Shown: positions 7,589 to 14,816 of the stretch, in pieces
How positions within the stretch are numbered: position 1 is the first letter of the stretch
Layout: the number at the start of each line of letters is the position of its first letter
Assembly: GCA_023128855.1 (NCBI GenBank)
Contig: JAGMDE010000045.1
Location: 1 to 15,775, forward strand
From: Thermoplasmatales archaeon
GTDB taxonomy: Archaea; Thermoplasmatota; E2; DHVEG-1
DNA length: 15,775 nucleotides
Direction of reading: 5' to 3'
Made by a program: the position numbers and the translations under genes
Notes under the pieces: generated by a model
Seen by the model: the letters and a program-made list of their open reading frames with translations, nothing else
Databases searched by the model: none
Told to the model about the DNA's origin: nothing

Positions 7589-7629
7589 ATTTCGCTGTTC
7601 ATAAGGAGAAAATCAATTTTTTTAAAAGT

Positions 7630-8334
7630 TTACCAAATATCATCAATATTTAGGTCACTATCATCGCCGTTTTTCTTAGTTTTACTCTTTTTTTTTCTCC
7701 CGTTAATCTTATCTAGCATACCGCGGAATTCGTCAGTACGATATTCAATACGTCGCTCACAACTAGCAACGGCTAGTTCTCCTCTTGTTCTCTCTATTAA
7801 ATTTCTGACCATATCTTGTTTTTTCTTAATCGGAATTAAACCTGACGGGTAATTAAAACGAATAATTACATCATATATGTCATCCATCATACTCAAGTAA
7901 TTATCTGCTTCCTTTGATTCTCCTGCCCTAATAGAATCCAGTGCTGTTCTTCTAAGCTCACCAACCAAATCACATAAGCCCATAAGATAAGAACTATATG
8001 TGGTTTTTATTTCATCAGGATCTGGTAAATCCTTTCCCTTCATAACGTTATAAAAACATTGGGCTTCTACTAGTTCTTGAGCAGCGTTTTCAACAAAACC
8101 TGCATGATAAAGTTCAGGATAACTTTTTGTCAGCTCATATAAACCCTGAAGCTTAGTTGATGATTTTCTAATATTATTACTAGCATTTTTCATCGAGTCC
8201 TGATGAATTAGCTGTATTGCCTTTCGACATCCAATGATTATTTCCCGAGAAGATCTCAACGCTTGCTCGCGAATTTTATCTTTGCCATCAATGTTTTTTT
8301 CAATTTTATCTACGATTTTATCTAAATTTTTCAT
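7630..8334 (-). CDS. Translin/TRAX-family RNA-binding protein, probable nuclease
   Basis: A 234-residue all-helical protein of the archaeal translin family (COG2178). Recognisable parts are YHAGFVENAAQELVEA (76-91), KDLPDP (101-106), GLCDLVGELRR (119-129) and the C-terminal FNYPSGL...ERTRGEL region (about 175-200). Human TRAX, the active subunit of the C3PO RNase, uses Glu126 and Glu129 in QEYVEA and Asp193 in ADLTGEL; here the matching residues are Glu87, Glu90 and Asp122, all kept, so metal-dependent RNase activity is likely. Archaeal members assemble into hollow octamers. The last 25 residues are a Lys-rich then Asp-rich tail, probably disordered. It starts 39 bp after serA with GGAG about seven bases before the ATG and may be co-transcribed or use a weak ACTATAATTA box inside that gap. 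The downstream gap (7541-7629) shows only short T-runs and the TBP promoter. The physiological RNA target is unknown. Confidence 0.88.
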   Translation of the reverse strand: MKNLDKIVDKIEKNIDGKDKIREQALRSSREIIIGCRKAIQLIHQDSMKNASNNIRKSSTKLQGLYELTKSYPELYHAGFVENAAQELVEAQCFYNVMKGKDLPDPDEIKTTYSSYLMGLCDLVGELRRTALDSIRAGESKEADNYLSMMDDIYDVIIRFNYPSGLIPIKKKQDMVRNLIERTRGELAVASCERRIEYRTDEFRGMLDKINGRKKKSKTKKNGDDSDLNIDDIW

Positions 8335-8373
8335 TGTATCTCCAAGAATTTAGAAGTAATTATAGTTTTTCAT

Positions 8374-9327
8374 TTACATGAATTTCTTATTTACCCAGAA
8401 TTCTGGCTCTTCACCATTTAAAACTTTGTTCATTTGCTCAGCACAAACAGTACCTGCTTGAATCTGCGCTTCTTTAGTACTAGCACCAATATGAGGGGAT
8501 AAAATTACATTATCTAGTGATAGTAGTTTATTATCCTCTGATGGTGGTTCCTGTTCAAACACATCAACAGCTGCACCAGCAAGTTTTTCCTCCTTAAGCG
8601 CAAGATACAAAGCCTTTTCCTCTACTACTCCACCACGTGCAACATTTACCAAATATGAACCTGGTTTCATGAGACTGATTGTTTTTTCATTCAAAAGATA
8701 ATGCGAATCCTTCGTGTGTGGAATATGAAGTGATACGAAATCTGATTGTTTTAACAAATCCTCCAGATCTTTTCTTATTGCTCTCATCTTGCTCGCTTTT
8801 TCATCTGTACAATGTGGCGAATAAACAAGAACCTTCATTCCAAGACAGTTTGCGATACTTGCAACATGTTGAGCTATGTAACCAGATCCGACAAGACCCA
8901 AGGTTTTACCATTTAGCTCTATGCCTTTTAGTTGTTTTTTAATCCACTCTCCTTTCTTCATCGTGGAATCTGCTTTTGGAACAAACCTTGCAAGTGAAAG
9001 CATATGTGCAACAGCAAGTTCAGCAACACTCTTTGTAGACCCTGTTGGAGAATTTACGACTTTTATTCCAAGTTTACCTGCTGTTTCAATATCAATATTA
9101 TCAACACCAATCCCAGCTCTGCCAATAACTTTCAGATTTCCTTTTGCCCCAGCTTCTACAATTTCAGTTGTAGCTTTGGTTCTACTGCGCACCATCAATG
9201 CATCATATTTTGGTATCTCCTTTAGGAGAGTATCATGATCCATTTCATCATAAGTTAATTCATGACCAGCGTCTTGGAAAACTTTTAAAGCTTCCTCTGC
9301 AGATTTATCTGTTACTAATACTTTCAT
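8374..9327 (-). CDS. serA: D-3-phosphoglycerate dehydrogenase, short form (or related 2-hydroxyacid dehydrogenase)
   Basis: Oxidises 3-phosphoglycerate to 3-phosphohydroxypyruvate, the first step of serine synthesis. The 317 residues comprise substrate-binding and nucleotide-binding domains and no C-terminal ACT domain, so no serine feedback through that domain. The catalytic residues are visible: Arg231 in NVARGG, Glu260 in EQEPP and His279 in SPHIGAS. GRAGIGVDNID (69-79) and NSPTGSTKSVAE (92-103) are strongly PGDH-like. The dinucleotide loop is GSGYIA (147-152), with Ala at the third glycine, and the strand after it ends VYSP rather than the usual Y-D-P, so the Asp that selects NAD is Ser170. 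The start at 9327 is chosen because it opens exactly at the family N-terminus (MKVLVTDK) and follows GGGG seven bases upstream. A longer in-frame ATG at 9447 would overlap the upstream gene. Glyoxylate/hydroxypyruvate reductase is the main alternative. Confidence 0.88.
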   Translation of the reverse strand: MKVLVTDKSAEEALKVFQDAGHELTYDEMDHDTLLKEIPKYDALMVRSRTKATTEIVEAGAKGNLKVIGRAGIGVDNIDIETAGKLGIKVVNSPTGSTKSVAELAVAHMLSLARFVPKADSTMKKGEWIKKQLKGIELNGKTLGLVGSGYIAQHVASIANCLGMKVLVYSPHCTDEKASKMRAIRKDLEDLLKQSDFVSLHIPHTKDSHYLLNEKTISLMKPGSYLVNVARGGVVEEKALYLALKEEKLAGAAVDVFEQEPPSEDNKLLSLDNVILSPHIGASTKEAQIQAGTVCAEQMNKVLNGEEPEFWVNKKFM

Positions 9328-9382
9328 AATTAAACCCCAAAAGCTGGAAATAAGAAGGGGATTAAAAAGGTTTATGATGTAG

Positions 9383-9396
9383 AAAAAAAGAAAAAA
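9383..9396 (-). terminator. T-tract terminator after the zinc-ribbon membrane protein
   Basis: On the minus strand, after tandem TAA TAA stops, six T, one C and seven T follow in a row, a typical archaeal stem-less terminator. It lies just upstream of the serA TATA-like element CTTTTTAAT (9369-9361). Confidence 0.55.
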
Positions 9397-9409
9397 TTTA
9401 TTTTTATTA

Positions 9410-9919
9410 TTAAAATTTTCTTCCACAGTATAGACATAAATTTGCATCCATTGGGATAGAACGGCCGCAACTTGGGCACATTCTACCTATGCCCGGTCCA
9501 TAACCAGTAAGTAATGGTTTTAACTCATTGTTTCTAAAACCTTTTGAATTTGAATCGGCAATAATTGCAAGAACAATAGCCCCTATCCAAACAAATAAAA
9601 AAAGAACTATAAAAACGATCAAAAAGGAATTTGTATTGCTATGAATGAATGTAATATCAATATTTGCTCCATTTTGTTTTAGAACCAAAGTCGTCGCTGA
9701 AAAAAAATCTTTTTCAATAAAAATATTGCCATTTTCCTTCTCTTTGATTTTATAATTTTGACTCGTAAGCTTATTTATTAATTCATGTCTATAAGTAAAC
9801 ACATCACGGCTTGGAATACTACACAATAATTTTGGTCTACGGCCAATTAAAATTACTAAAATTACCCCAACTACAAATATTATTACAACTACTAAAGCCG
9901 AAATTAAGCATGCATCCAT
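9410..9919 (-). CDS. Small membrane protein with C-terminal zinc ribbon, function unknown
   Basis: A 169-residue protein that I cannot assign to a function. Residues about 5-26 form a first hydrophobic helix followed by the basic GRRPK, then a soluble segment (about 30-98) of mixed alpha/beta character, a second helix (about 99-122) and a C-terminal zinc ribbon with two CxxC knuckles, CPSCG and CLYCG, separated by ten residues. By the positive-inside rule (GRRPK), helix 1 runs out-to-in, which puts the middle segment and the tail on opposite sides; this is uncertain. Zinc-ribbon tails of this kind are common in archaeal membrane proteins and often act in protein contacts. It stands alone between eno and serA with its own TATA-like CTTATAA (9956-9950) and a very short leader. 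Two stop codons in tandem close it. It may be lineage specific. Confidence 0.75.
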   Translation of the reverse strand: MDACLISALVVVIIFVVGVILVILIGRRPKLLCSIPSRDVFTYRHELINKLTSQNYKIKEKENGNIFIEKDFFSATTLVLKQNGANIDITFIHSNTNSFLIVFIVLFLFVWIGAIVLAIIADSNSKGFRNNELKPLLTGYGPGIGRMCPSCGRSIPMDANLCLYCGRKF

Positions 9920-9932
9920 TTTTTATCCCTTT

Positions 9933-9980
9933 AAAAATAAAAAAATAGGTTATAAGCATTGTGTAACAAAACAGAAAAAT
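9933..9980 (-). terminator. T-rich enolase terminator overlapping the next promoter
   Basis: On the minus strand after the enolase stop there is a first T-run (9979-9975), then CTATTTTTTTATTTTT (9948-9933). The TATA-like CTTATAA for the zinc-ribbon gene lies between the two, so eno termination and downstream initiation share this 60-bp gap. Confidence 0.45.
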
Positions 9981-9981
9981 T

Positions 9982-11271
9982 TTATGCTAGATGATCCATC
10001 CTAAAATCAATGCCAGGATATTCTGCTTCTTCTCCGAGTTCCTCTTCGATTCTAATTAATTGATTATATTTAGCATTTCTATCTGATCTTGCAGGGGCAC
10101 CTGTTTTAATTTGGCCTGCACTGGTTCCAACAACGAGATCTGCGATAAAAGTATCCTCGGTTTCACCACTTCTGTGAGATACAACAGCGGTCCATCCCTG
10201 ATCCTGAGCCATTTTTATAGCATTTAGAGTTTCAGTTACAGATCCAATTTGATTGAGCTTAATTAAAACAGAATTTGCAGCACCAAGCTCTATTCCTTTT
10301 TGGATTCTTTTTGTATTTGTGACGAATAAATCATCTCCAACGATTTGAACTTTAGCTCCAAGCTTTTTTACCATCTCAACCCAGCTATCCCAATCATCTT
10401 CAGCAAGACCGTCTTCAATGCTGACAATTGGATATTTTTTACAAAGATCAACATAGAAATCAACCATCTCTCCACCAGAAAATGACTTCTTACCGATCTT
10501 ATAAATTCCATCATAGAAAAACTCACTACTTGCAGGATCCATAGCTATTTTCATCATACCCTCATAGCCAGCATTCTCGACAGCTTTTAACATTAAATCC
10601 AAACGCTCTTCAACATCAACAACTTGAGCAGGAGCAAATCCCCCTTCATCACCGATTAAAGTTCCGCCAGCACCAAATTTACCTTTCAAAAGTTTAGCAA
10701 GGTGATGATAACTTTCAGATGCCATTCTGATACCTTCTGAGAAACACTTTGCGCCTGTTGGCATTAACATGTGCTCTTGAATTGAATTTTCCTGACCAGC
10801 ATGTTTCCCTCCGTTTATTACATTACACATTGGGACAGGTAATTTATGCGGGATAACTCCAAATAATTCTCCAATATATTCAAAAAGAGCAAGTCCCTTT
10901 GAGGCAGCACCAGCCTTGGTAATAGCCATACTGACAGGTAAAATTGCATTTGCACCAAGATTATCTTTATTTTCTGTGCCGTCAAGCTTCAACATAATAT
11001 TATCGATAGTCTCTTGGGCGTTAGGATCTAAACCAATAAGTTTTGGTGTAATTTTTTTATTTATATTTTCAACTGCTTTGAGTGTTCCTTTCCCAAAATA
11101 CCTTGATTTATCTCCATCTCTGAGTTCCAAAGCCTCGTGTTGACCTGCACTTGCACCACTTGGCGTCATTGCTCTAAAAATTCCATTTTCGGTTACAACA
11201 TCAACTTCAACGGTTGGATTTCCTCTGGAATCTAAAACTTCTCTTGCTTTTACCTTAATAATTTCGGACAT
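9982..11271 (-). CDS. eno: Enolase (2-phosphoglycerate dehydratase)
   Basis: Interconverts 2-phosphoglycerate and phosphoenolpyruvate in glycolysis and gluconeogenesis; cytoplasmic, Mg-dependent. The 429 residues are full length for the family. Catalytic and metal residues are all visible: Glu209 in GDEGG, Asp245 in AMDPA, Glu286 in SIEDG, Asp313 in GDDLF, the catalytic base Lys338 in IKLNQ and Lys389 in GQIKTG. The signature LIKLNQIGSVTET and the SHRSGETEDTFIADL loop (365-379) are intact. The mobile loop reads SGASAGQHEA (38-47), with Ala where most enolases have Thr; INGGKHAGQ (152-160) is the archaeal-style version of the second loop. A GAGG element sits just before the ATG, closer than usual. 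The gene is divergent from the stomatin gene and a TATA-like TTTTATTTAA lies about 31-40 bases upstream of the start. Confidence 0.98.
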   Translation of the reverse strand: MSEIIKVKAREVLDSRGNPTVEVDVVTENGIFRAMTPSGASAGQHEALELRDGDKSRYFGKGTLKAVENINKKITPKLIGLDPNAQETIDNIMLKLDGTENKDNLGANAILPVSMAITKAGAASKGLALFEYIGELFGVIPHKLPVPMCNVINGGKHAGQENSIQEHMLMPTGAKCFSEGIRMASESYHHLAKLLKGKFGAGGTLIGDEGGFAPAQVVDVEERLDLMLKAVENAGYEGMMKIAMDPASSEFFYDGIYKIGKKSFSGGEMVDFYVDLCKKYPIVSIEDGLAEDDWDSWVEMVKKLGAKVQIVGDDLFVTNTKRIQKGIELGAANSVLIKLNQIGSVTETLNAIKMAQDQGWTAVVSHRSGETEDTFIADLVVGTSAGQIKTGAPARSDRNAKYNQLIRIEEELGEEAEYPGIDFRMDHLA

Positions 11272-11380
11272 TGCCTCTCCCTAACCCCCGTATGTATTCC
11301 TTAAATAAAACTGTTTATCTTATTTTTCACAGAAACACTTAATAATACAAATTACTTTCGCCCATCTGGAGGTAAAAATT
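11272..11380. promoter_or_regulatory. Divergent promoter region between eno and the stomatin gene
   Basis: This 109-bp gap serves both strands. For eno the minus strand has TTTTATTTAA (11311-11302), predicting a start near 11281 and a leader of about 10 nt. For the stomatin gene the plus strand has candidates TTTATCTTA (near 11314-11322) and TTAATAATA (11339-11347); the first predicts a start near 11343 and keeps the excellent Shine-Dalgarno TGGAGGT (11367-11373) inside the leader, so I prefer it. No clear operator palindrome is seen. Confidence 0.5.
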
Positions 11381-12154
11381 ATGCCAGAAACATTAATGTA
11401 TATATTGATAATAATGGTCATATTTTTGTTGATGATAGTTGCATCCGCAATAAAAATAATGGCTGAGTATCAGAGAATCGTCATATTCCGACTGGGAAGG
11501 CTGCTAGGGATAAAAGGACCTGGTCTTGTTTTCGTCATCCCTATAATAGACAGTACCATAAGACTTGATTTGAGAACGCGGGTTATAGATGTTCCAAAAC
11601 AAAGAGTAATCACCAAAGACAATGTCACCGTCGATGTTGACGCGGTTGTCTACTTTAGAGTAACAAATCCAGAAAAAGCAATTGTGGAAGTACAACGATA
11701 TGAGGTTGCAACAAGTCTCCTAGCACAGACAACACTTAGGGATATTCTTGGACAAGAAAGCCTTGACCATTTGTTATCAAAACGAGAAGAACTCAACAAA
11801 AGCTTGCAAACACTCATTGATCAGGGAACAGATCCATGGGGGATAAAAGTTTCAGCTGTAACAATTAGAGATGTTGCACTACCTGAAGAAATGCTCAGAG
11901 CTATTGCAAAACAAGCAGAGGCAGAAAGAGAAAAACGTGCAAGAATAATTATTGCGGATGGAGAATTTCAGGCTTCAAAAAAGATGGCTGAAGCAGCAGA
12001 ATTCTATGAAGGAAAAACCGCTGCATTAAGACTTAGAGAACTTCAGACGCTTGCAGAAATAGCTAGAGAGAAAAACCTCATCATCGTTCCAGCTGGAGAG
12101 ATGGGGACCATGGCAGGCATTGCAAAAGCAGTTAACAAAAAAGTAGAGAAATGA
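11381..12154 (+). CDS. SPFH-domain stomatin-like membrane protein (slipin)
   Basis: Scaffold protein of the stomatin/prohibitin superfamily that oligomerises on the cytoplasmic face of the membrane. The 257 residues begin with one hydrophobic helix (about 5-26), then the SPFH domain (about 28-190): EYQRIVIFRLGRLLGIKGPG-type opening, LDLRTRVIDVPKQ (62-74), DNVTVDVDAVVYFRV (80-94). A charged Ala/Glu/Lys/Arg coiled coil (about 170-230) follows, and the C-terminus NLIIVPAGEMG (232-242) is hydrophobic. In Pyrococcus the partner protease PH1510 cuts the stomatin PH1511 in an equivalent hydrophobic C-terminal segment. The start has an almost ideal Shine-Dalgarno. Its TGA overlaps the ATG of the NfeD protease by 4 bp, implying translational coupling and a joint function in membrane protein quality control. 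Confidence 0.94.
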   Translation: MPETLMYILIIMVIFLLMIVASAIKIMAEYQRIVIFRLGRLLGIKGPGLVFVIPIIDSTIRLDLRTRVIDVPKQRVITKDNVTVDVDAVVYFRVTNPEKAIVEVQRYEVATSLLAQTTLRDILGQESLDHLLSKREELNKSLQTLIDQGTDPWGIKVSAVTIRDVALPEEMLRAIAKQAEAEREKRARIIIADGEFQASKKMAEAAEFYEGKTAALRLRELQTLAEIAREKNLIIVPAGEMGTMAGIAKAVNKKVEK

Positions 12155-13458
12155 AGTTAAAACTTTCTCTTATTTTTCTACTTTTTATCTTTTTCTTTTT
12201 GTCTTTTAGTACAATTGCTCAGAGTTCAAATGTACTTGTTGTTGAAATAACAGATACTATTGATCAGTCAACCGTTGAAATTCTTAAAGAAAGCATTCAA
12301 CAGGCAAATAATGAAAATTCTGAAGCAATAATACTTTTATTGGATACTCCTGGTGGCGGGCTTCAGCAGACATTTGATATTGCTGATATTATAAATGAAA
12401 GTGAAATTCCAGTTGTAGGTTATGTATATCCAACTGGTTCTTATGCATGGTCTGCTGGAACATTTATTTTGATGAGCACCCACATTGCAGCTATGGCTGA
12501 TTATACAATTATTGGTTCTGCTCAACCAGTAGAAATTACCGCAGAAGGAACAAAATACATTACTGAGCCAAAAATAATTAATGCTCTTGTAAGCTGGATT
12601 CAAACTCGGGCTGAAATGCGTGGCAGAAATCAAACAACTGCAGCGAAGTTTATCACTGAAAATCTTGATTTGAACGCAACTTCAGCAAAAGAATATGGGG
12701 TTATCGAACATGTTTCATCTTCAATTAATCAACTTTTACTAGATATCAATGGCACATCTGTTTCAACATCAAAAGGCACGGTTGTTCTCAATACCGCAGG
12801 TGCAGAGGAGATAGTTTTTTCCCCTTCTATTGGCGTTCAAATAATGAAATTTTTTTCTAATCCGCTTCTTACATCTCTTTTATTAATGCTTGGAATTTTT
12901 GCATTGATTTTTGGGATATCCTCACCAGGTTTTGGAGCAGAGGTATTTGGCGCTATAGCAATTCTTCTTTCATTAATTGGATCAGGATTTGCAATTTCTG
13001 TTTTAAGCATAATCTTTATAATTATTGGATGCCTACTGCTTATCATAGAAATATTTGCTACACCAGGATTTGGAGTAATTGGTATTGGTGGAGTTATCTT
13101 GCTACTATTAGGAGGGATATTCCTAATACCAAGTTATTCTACCACGGAATGGGCGATCTCTATGGCTTGGATAAATGATGCAATAATTGTGATGGTTGCA
13201 GTAGCTGTTATTATATCCGTTTTCTTTGTTTTCTTGTTGTATAAAGTTATTCAGATTAGATCAAAAAAGGCACAAGTTGGAACTTTTATTGGAGAAAAAG
13301 CCAAGACAGTAGACGGAATAACACCGGATAAACCAGGTTATGTTCGTTTTAAGGGAGAACTTTGGAAAGCAACTTCTGATATCTCAATCGAGCCAAACAC
13401 AAAGGTTATTATTATAGACAAAGAAGAGTCAACGCTTAAAGTAAAACCCAAAGTATAG
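12151..13458 (+). CDS. NfeD-family membrane-bound serine protease (stomatin operon partner)
   Basis: A 435-residue long-form NfeD, close in length to Pyrococcus PH1510 (441). Order: signal peptide (1-23), ClpP-class protease domain outside the membrane (about 25-195), about five transmembrane helices (near 237-257, 264-283, 284-303, 307-326 and 340-367) and a cytoplasmic OB-fold NfeD domain (about 372-435). The Ser-Lys dyad is present: Ser101 in AWSAGTF and Lys141 in TEPKI, matching Ser97 and Lys138 of PH1510. DTPGGG (65-70) is the usual oxyanion-side loop. The known family function is cleavage of the hydrophobic C-terminus of the partner stomatin. It is coupled to the stomatin gene by an ATGA overlap with no good ribosome site of its own. 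Confidence 0.94.
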   Translation: MKLKLSLIFLLFIFFFLSFSTIAQSSNVLVVEITDTIDQSTVEILKESIQQANNENSEAIILLLDTPGGGLQQTFDIADIINESEIPVVGYVYPTGSYAWSAGTFILMSTHIAAMADYTIIGSAQPVEITAEGTKYITEPKIINALVSWIQTRAEMRGRNQTTAAKFITENLDLNATSAKEYGVIEHVSSSINQLLLDINGTSVSTSKGTVVLNTAGAEEIVFSPSIGVQIMKFFSNPLLTSLLLMLGIFALIFGISSPGFGAEVFGAIAILLSLIGSGFAISVLSIIFIIIGCLLLIIEIFATPGFGVIGIGGVILLLLGGIFLIPSYSTTEWAISMAWINDAIIVMVAVAVIISVFFVFLLYKVIQIRSKKAQVGTFIGEKAKTVDGITPDKPGYVRFKGELWKATSDISIEPNTKVIIIDKEESTLKVKPKV

Positions 13459-13506
13459 AGACCAAACATTAATCAACCCTTTTCTTCTATCACGGTCTGA
13501 TTTTCA

Positions 13507-14751
13507 ATGAACAACGGAATAAAAATACAGTTTCTCGGCGGCGTCGAAGAAGTAGGCAGACTAGCGATGGTGCTTGAGACAGGCGATATAAAACTACTTT
13601 TTGAATATGGTATGTCCCCAGGCAAACCTCCTTTATATCCACTTCCTCCTCCCCCAGTAGATTTAGTTTTACTAACCCATGCCCATCTTGATCACTCAGG
13701 AATGATTCCTTGGCTCTTTTCTAGAAATGACCAGAAGATTCTCACAACACAATTGACCGGTGAAATCTCAAATTTGTTACATAAAGACTCAATTAAGATT
13801 GCAAAAAGTGAGGGATATGCTACTCCTTATTCTACCTCCGATATAAAGGAATCTAATCATAGCATTAGTCCTGTTGCGCCTTCACAAAATAGAAGAATTG
13901 GAGATAATTATGAGGTTAATTTCCACTCTGCAGGGCATATACCCGGCTCACTTATGTTTGAGCTTATCGGAGATAAAAAAATCTTATTTACCGGTGATTT
14001 TAACATAAATGATACAAGAATTGTAAATGGAACCAAACCTGTAGAGTGTGATATCTTAATTTTAGAAGGAACATATGCTGGTAGAGACCATCCAAAAAAA
14101 AGAGAAGAGATTGAGAAAGATCTTTTGATTAAGATTGATGAGGTTGTAAAAAGAGGAGGAGTCGCCGTACTTCCAGCTTTTGCGGTTTCACGATCTCAAG
14201 AACTTTTACTGGTCCTGAAAAATTCAGGGTACAATGTTTGGTTCGATGGAATGGGTAAAAAAGTTTCAAAAATATTTTTAAAACATAGAAAATATCTTAG
14301 AGCACCAGAAGAACTTAAAAAGGCGATGAATAAAGTAAATTTGGTACATTCAGATCAAGGTAGAAAATTGGCTTTAAAAGGTGAGGTTATAATCACGTCA
14401 AGTGGTATGATGGATGGCGGGCCGGTTTTAAATTACATGAATAAGTTGAAAGAAGATCGAAAAAGTGCAGTTTTGCTAACAGGTTATCAAGTCCCAAATA
14501 GCAATGCCCGTCTTCTTGTCGATAAAGGCAGACTTGATTTTTATGGTGTTACAGAAAAAATTGAATGTGAAGTTGAGTATTTTGATTTCTCAGCTCATGC
14601 AGGGCACAGTGAATTAATTGAGTTTGCTAAAAAATGTAACCCTGAGAAAATAGTGCTCATGCATAGTGATAATAGAGAAGCTCTTGCAGATCCTCTAAAA
14701 GACGTTGCAGAGATATTTACTCCCAATACTGGCGAACAAATTAATTTGTAA
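13507..14751 (+). CDS. Beta-CASP metallo-beta-lactamase nuclease (YSH1/aCPSF2-like, without KH domains)
   Basis: A 414-residue RNA nuclease of the CPSF73-related branch (COG1236). Zinc-site motifs: THAHLDHSG (57-65) as HxHxDH, His144 in SAGHIPGS, Asp164 in FTGDFN and His386 in LMHSD. The beta-CASP domain (about 190-345) carries PAFAVSRSQELL (223-234) and SSGMMDGGP (298-306); motif A is Glu187 in LEGTY and motif B His364 in FSAHAGH. There is no N-terminal KH pair, which excludes aCPSF1, and the length fits aCPSF2-type proteins better than aRNase J. The first strand has LLFEYG where most relatives have an Asp, and a proline-rich loop, PPLYPLPPPPVD (41-52), precedes the metal motif. It begins 48 bp after nfeD with no clear ribosome site; an AACATTAATC element (about 13465-13474) may be the TATA box for a short-leader transcript. 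Endo- versus exonuclease action cannot be told from sequence. Confidence 0.88.
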   Translation: MNNGIKIQFLGGVEEVGRLAMVLETGDIKLLFEYGMSPGKPPLYPLPPPPVDLVLLTHAHLDHSGMIPWLFSRNDQKILTTQLTGEISNLLHKDSIKIAKSEGYATPYSTSDIKESNHSISPVAPSQNRRIGDNYEVNFHSAGHIPGSLMFELIGDKKILFTGDFNINDTRIVNGTKPVECDILILEGTYAGRDHPKKREEIEKDLLIKIDEVVKRGGVAVLPAFAVSRSQELLLVLKNSGYNVWFDGMGKKVSKIFLKHRKYLRAPEELKKAMNKVNLVHSDQGRKLALKGEVIITSSGMMDGGPVLNYMNKLKEDRKSAVLLTGYQVPNSNARLLVDKGRLDFYGVTEKIECEVEYFDFSAHAGHSELIEFAKKCNPEKIVLMHSDNREALADPLKDVAEIFTPNTGEQINL

Positions 14752-14763
14752 CGGCCAGATAAA

Positions 14764-14807
14764 GCTTATATTTTACATATGATTATTAGAAAGGATAAAA
14801 AAGGTGA
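14764..14807 (+). promoter_or_regulatory. aRF1 promoter and Shine-Dalgarno
   Basis: A TATA-like CTTATATTTT (14764-14773) predicts transcription from about 14794. AGGTGA (14802-14807), complementary to the 3' end of archaeal 16S rRNA, stands nine bases before the ATG at 14817. The region lies 12 bp after the stop of the nuclease gene. Confidence 0.5.
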
Positions 14808-14816
14808 AAAAAGTAA

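Noticed and set aside
7541..7629. Possible small gene or RNA upstream of the TBP operon (AAGGAG on the plus strand and a 26-codon minus-strand ORF)
   Set aside because: The plus-strand AAGGAG is not followed by a start codon, and the minus-strand ORF spans both TATA elements and overlaps the TBP start.
9328..9447. Forty-residue N-terminal extension of serA from ATG 9447
   Set aside because: It overlaps the end of the zinc-ribbon gene, crosses that gene's terminator and the serA TATA-like element, and is a Phe/Ile/Asn-rich stretch unlike any PGDH N-terminus.
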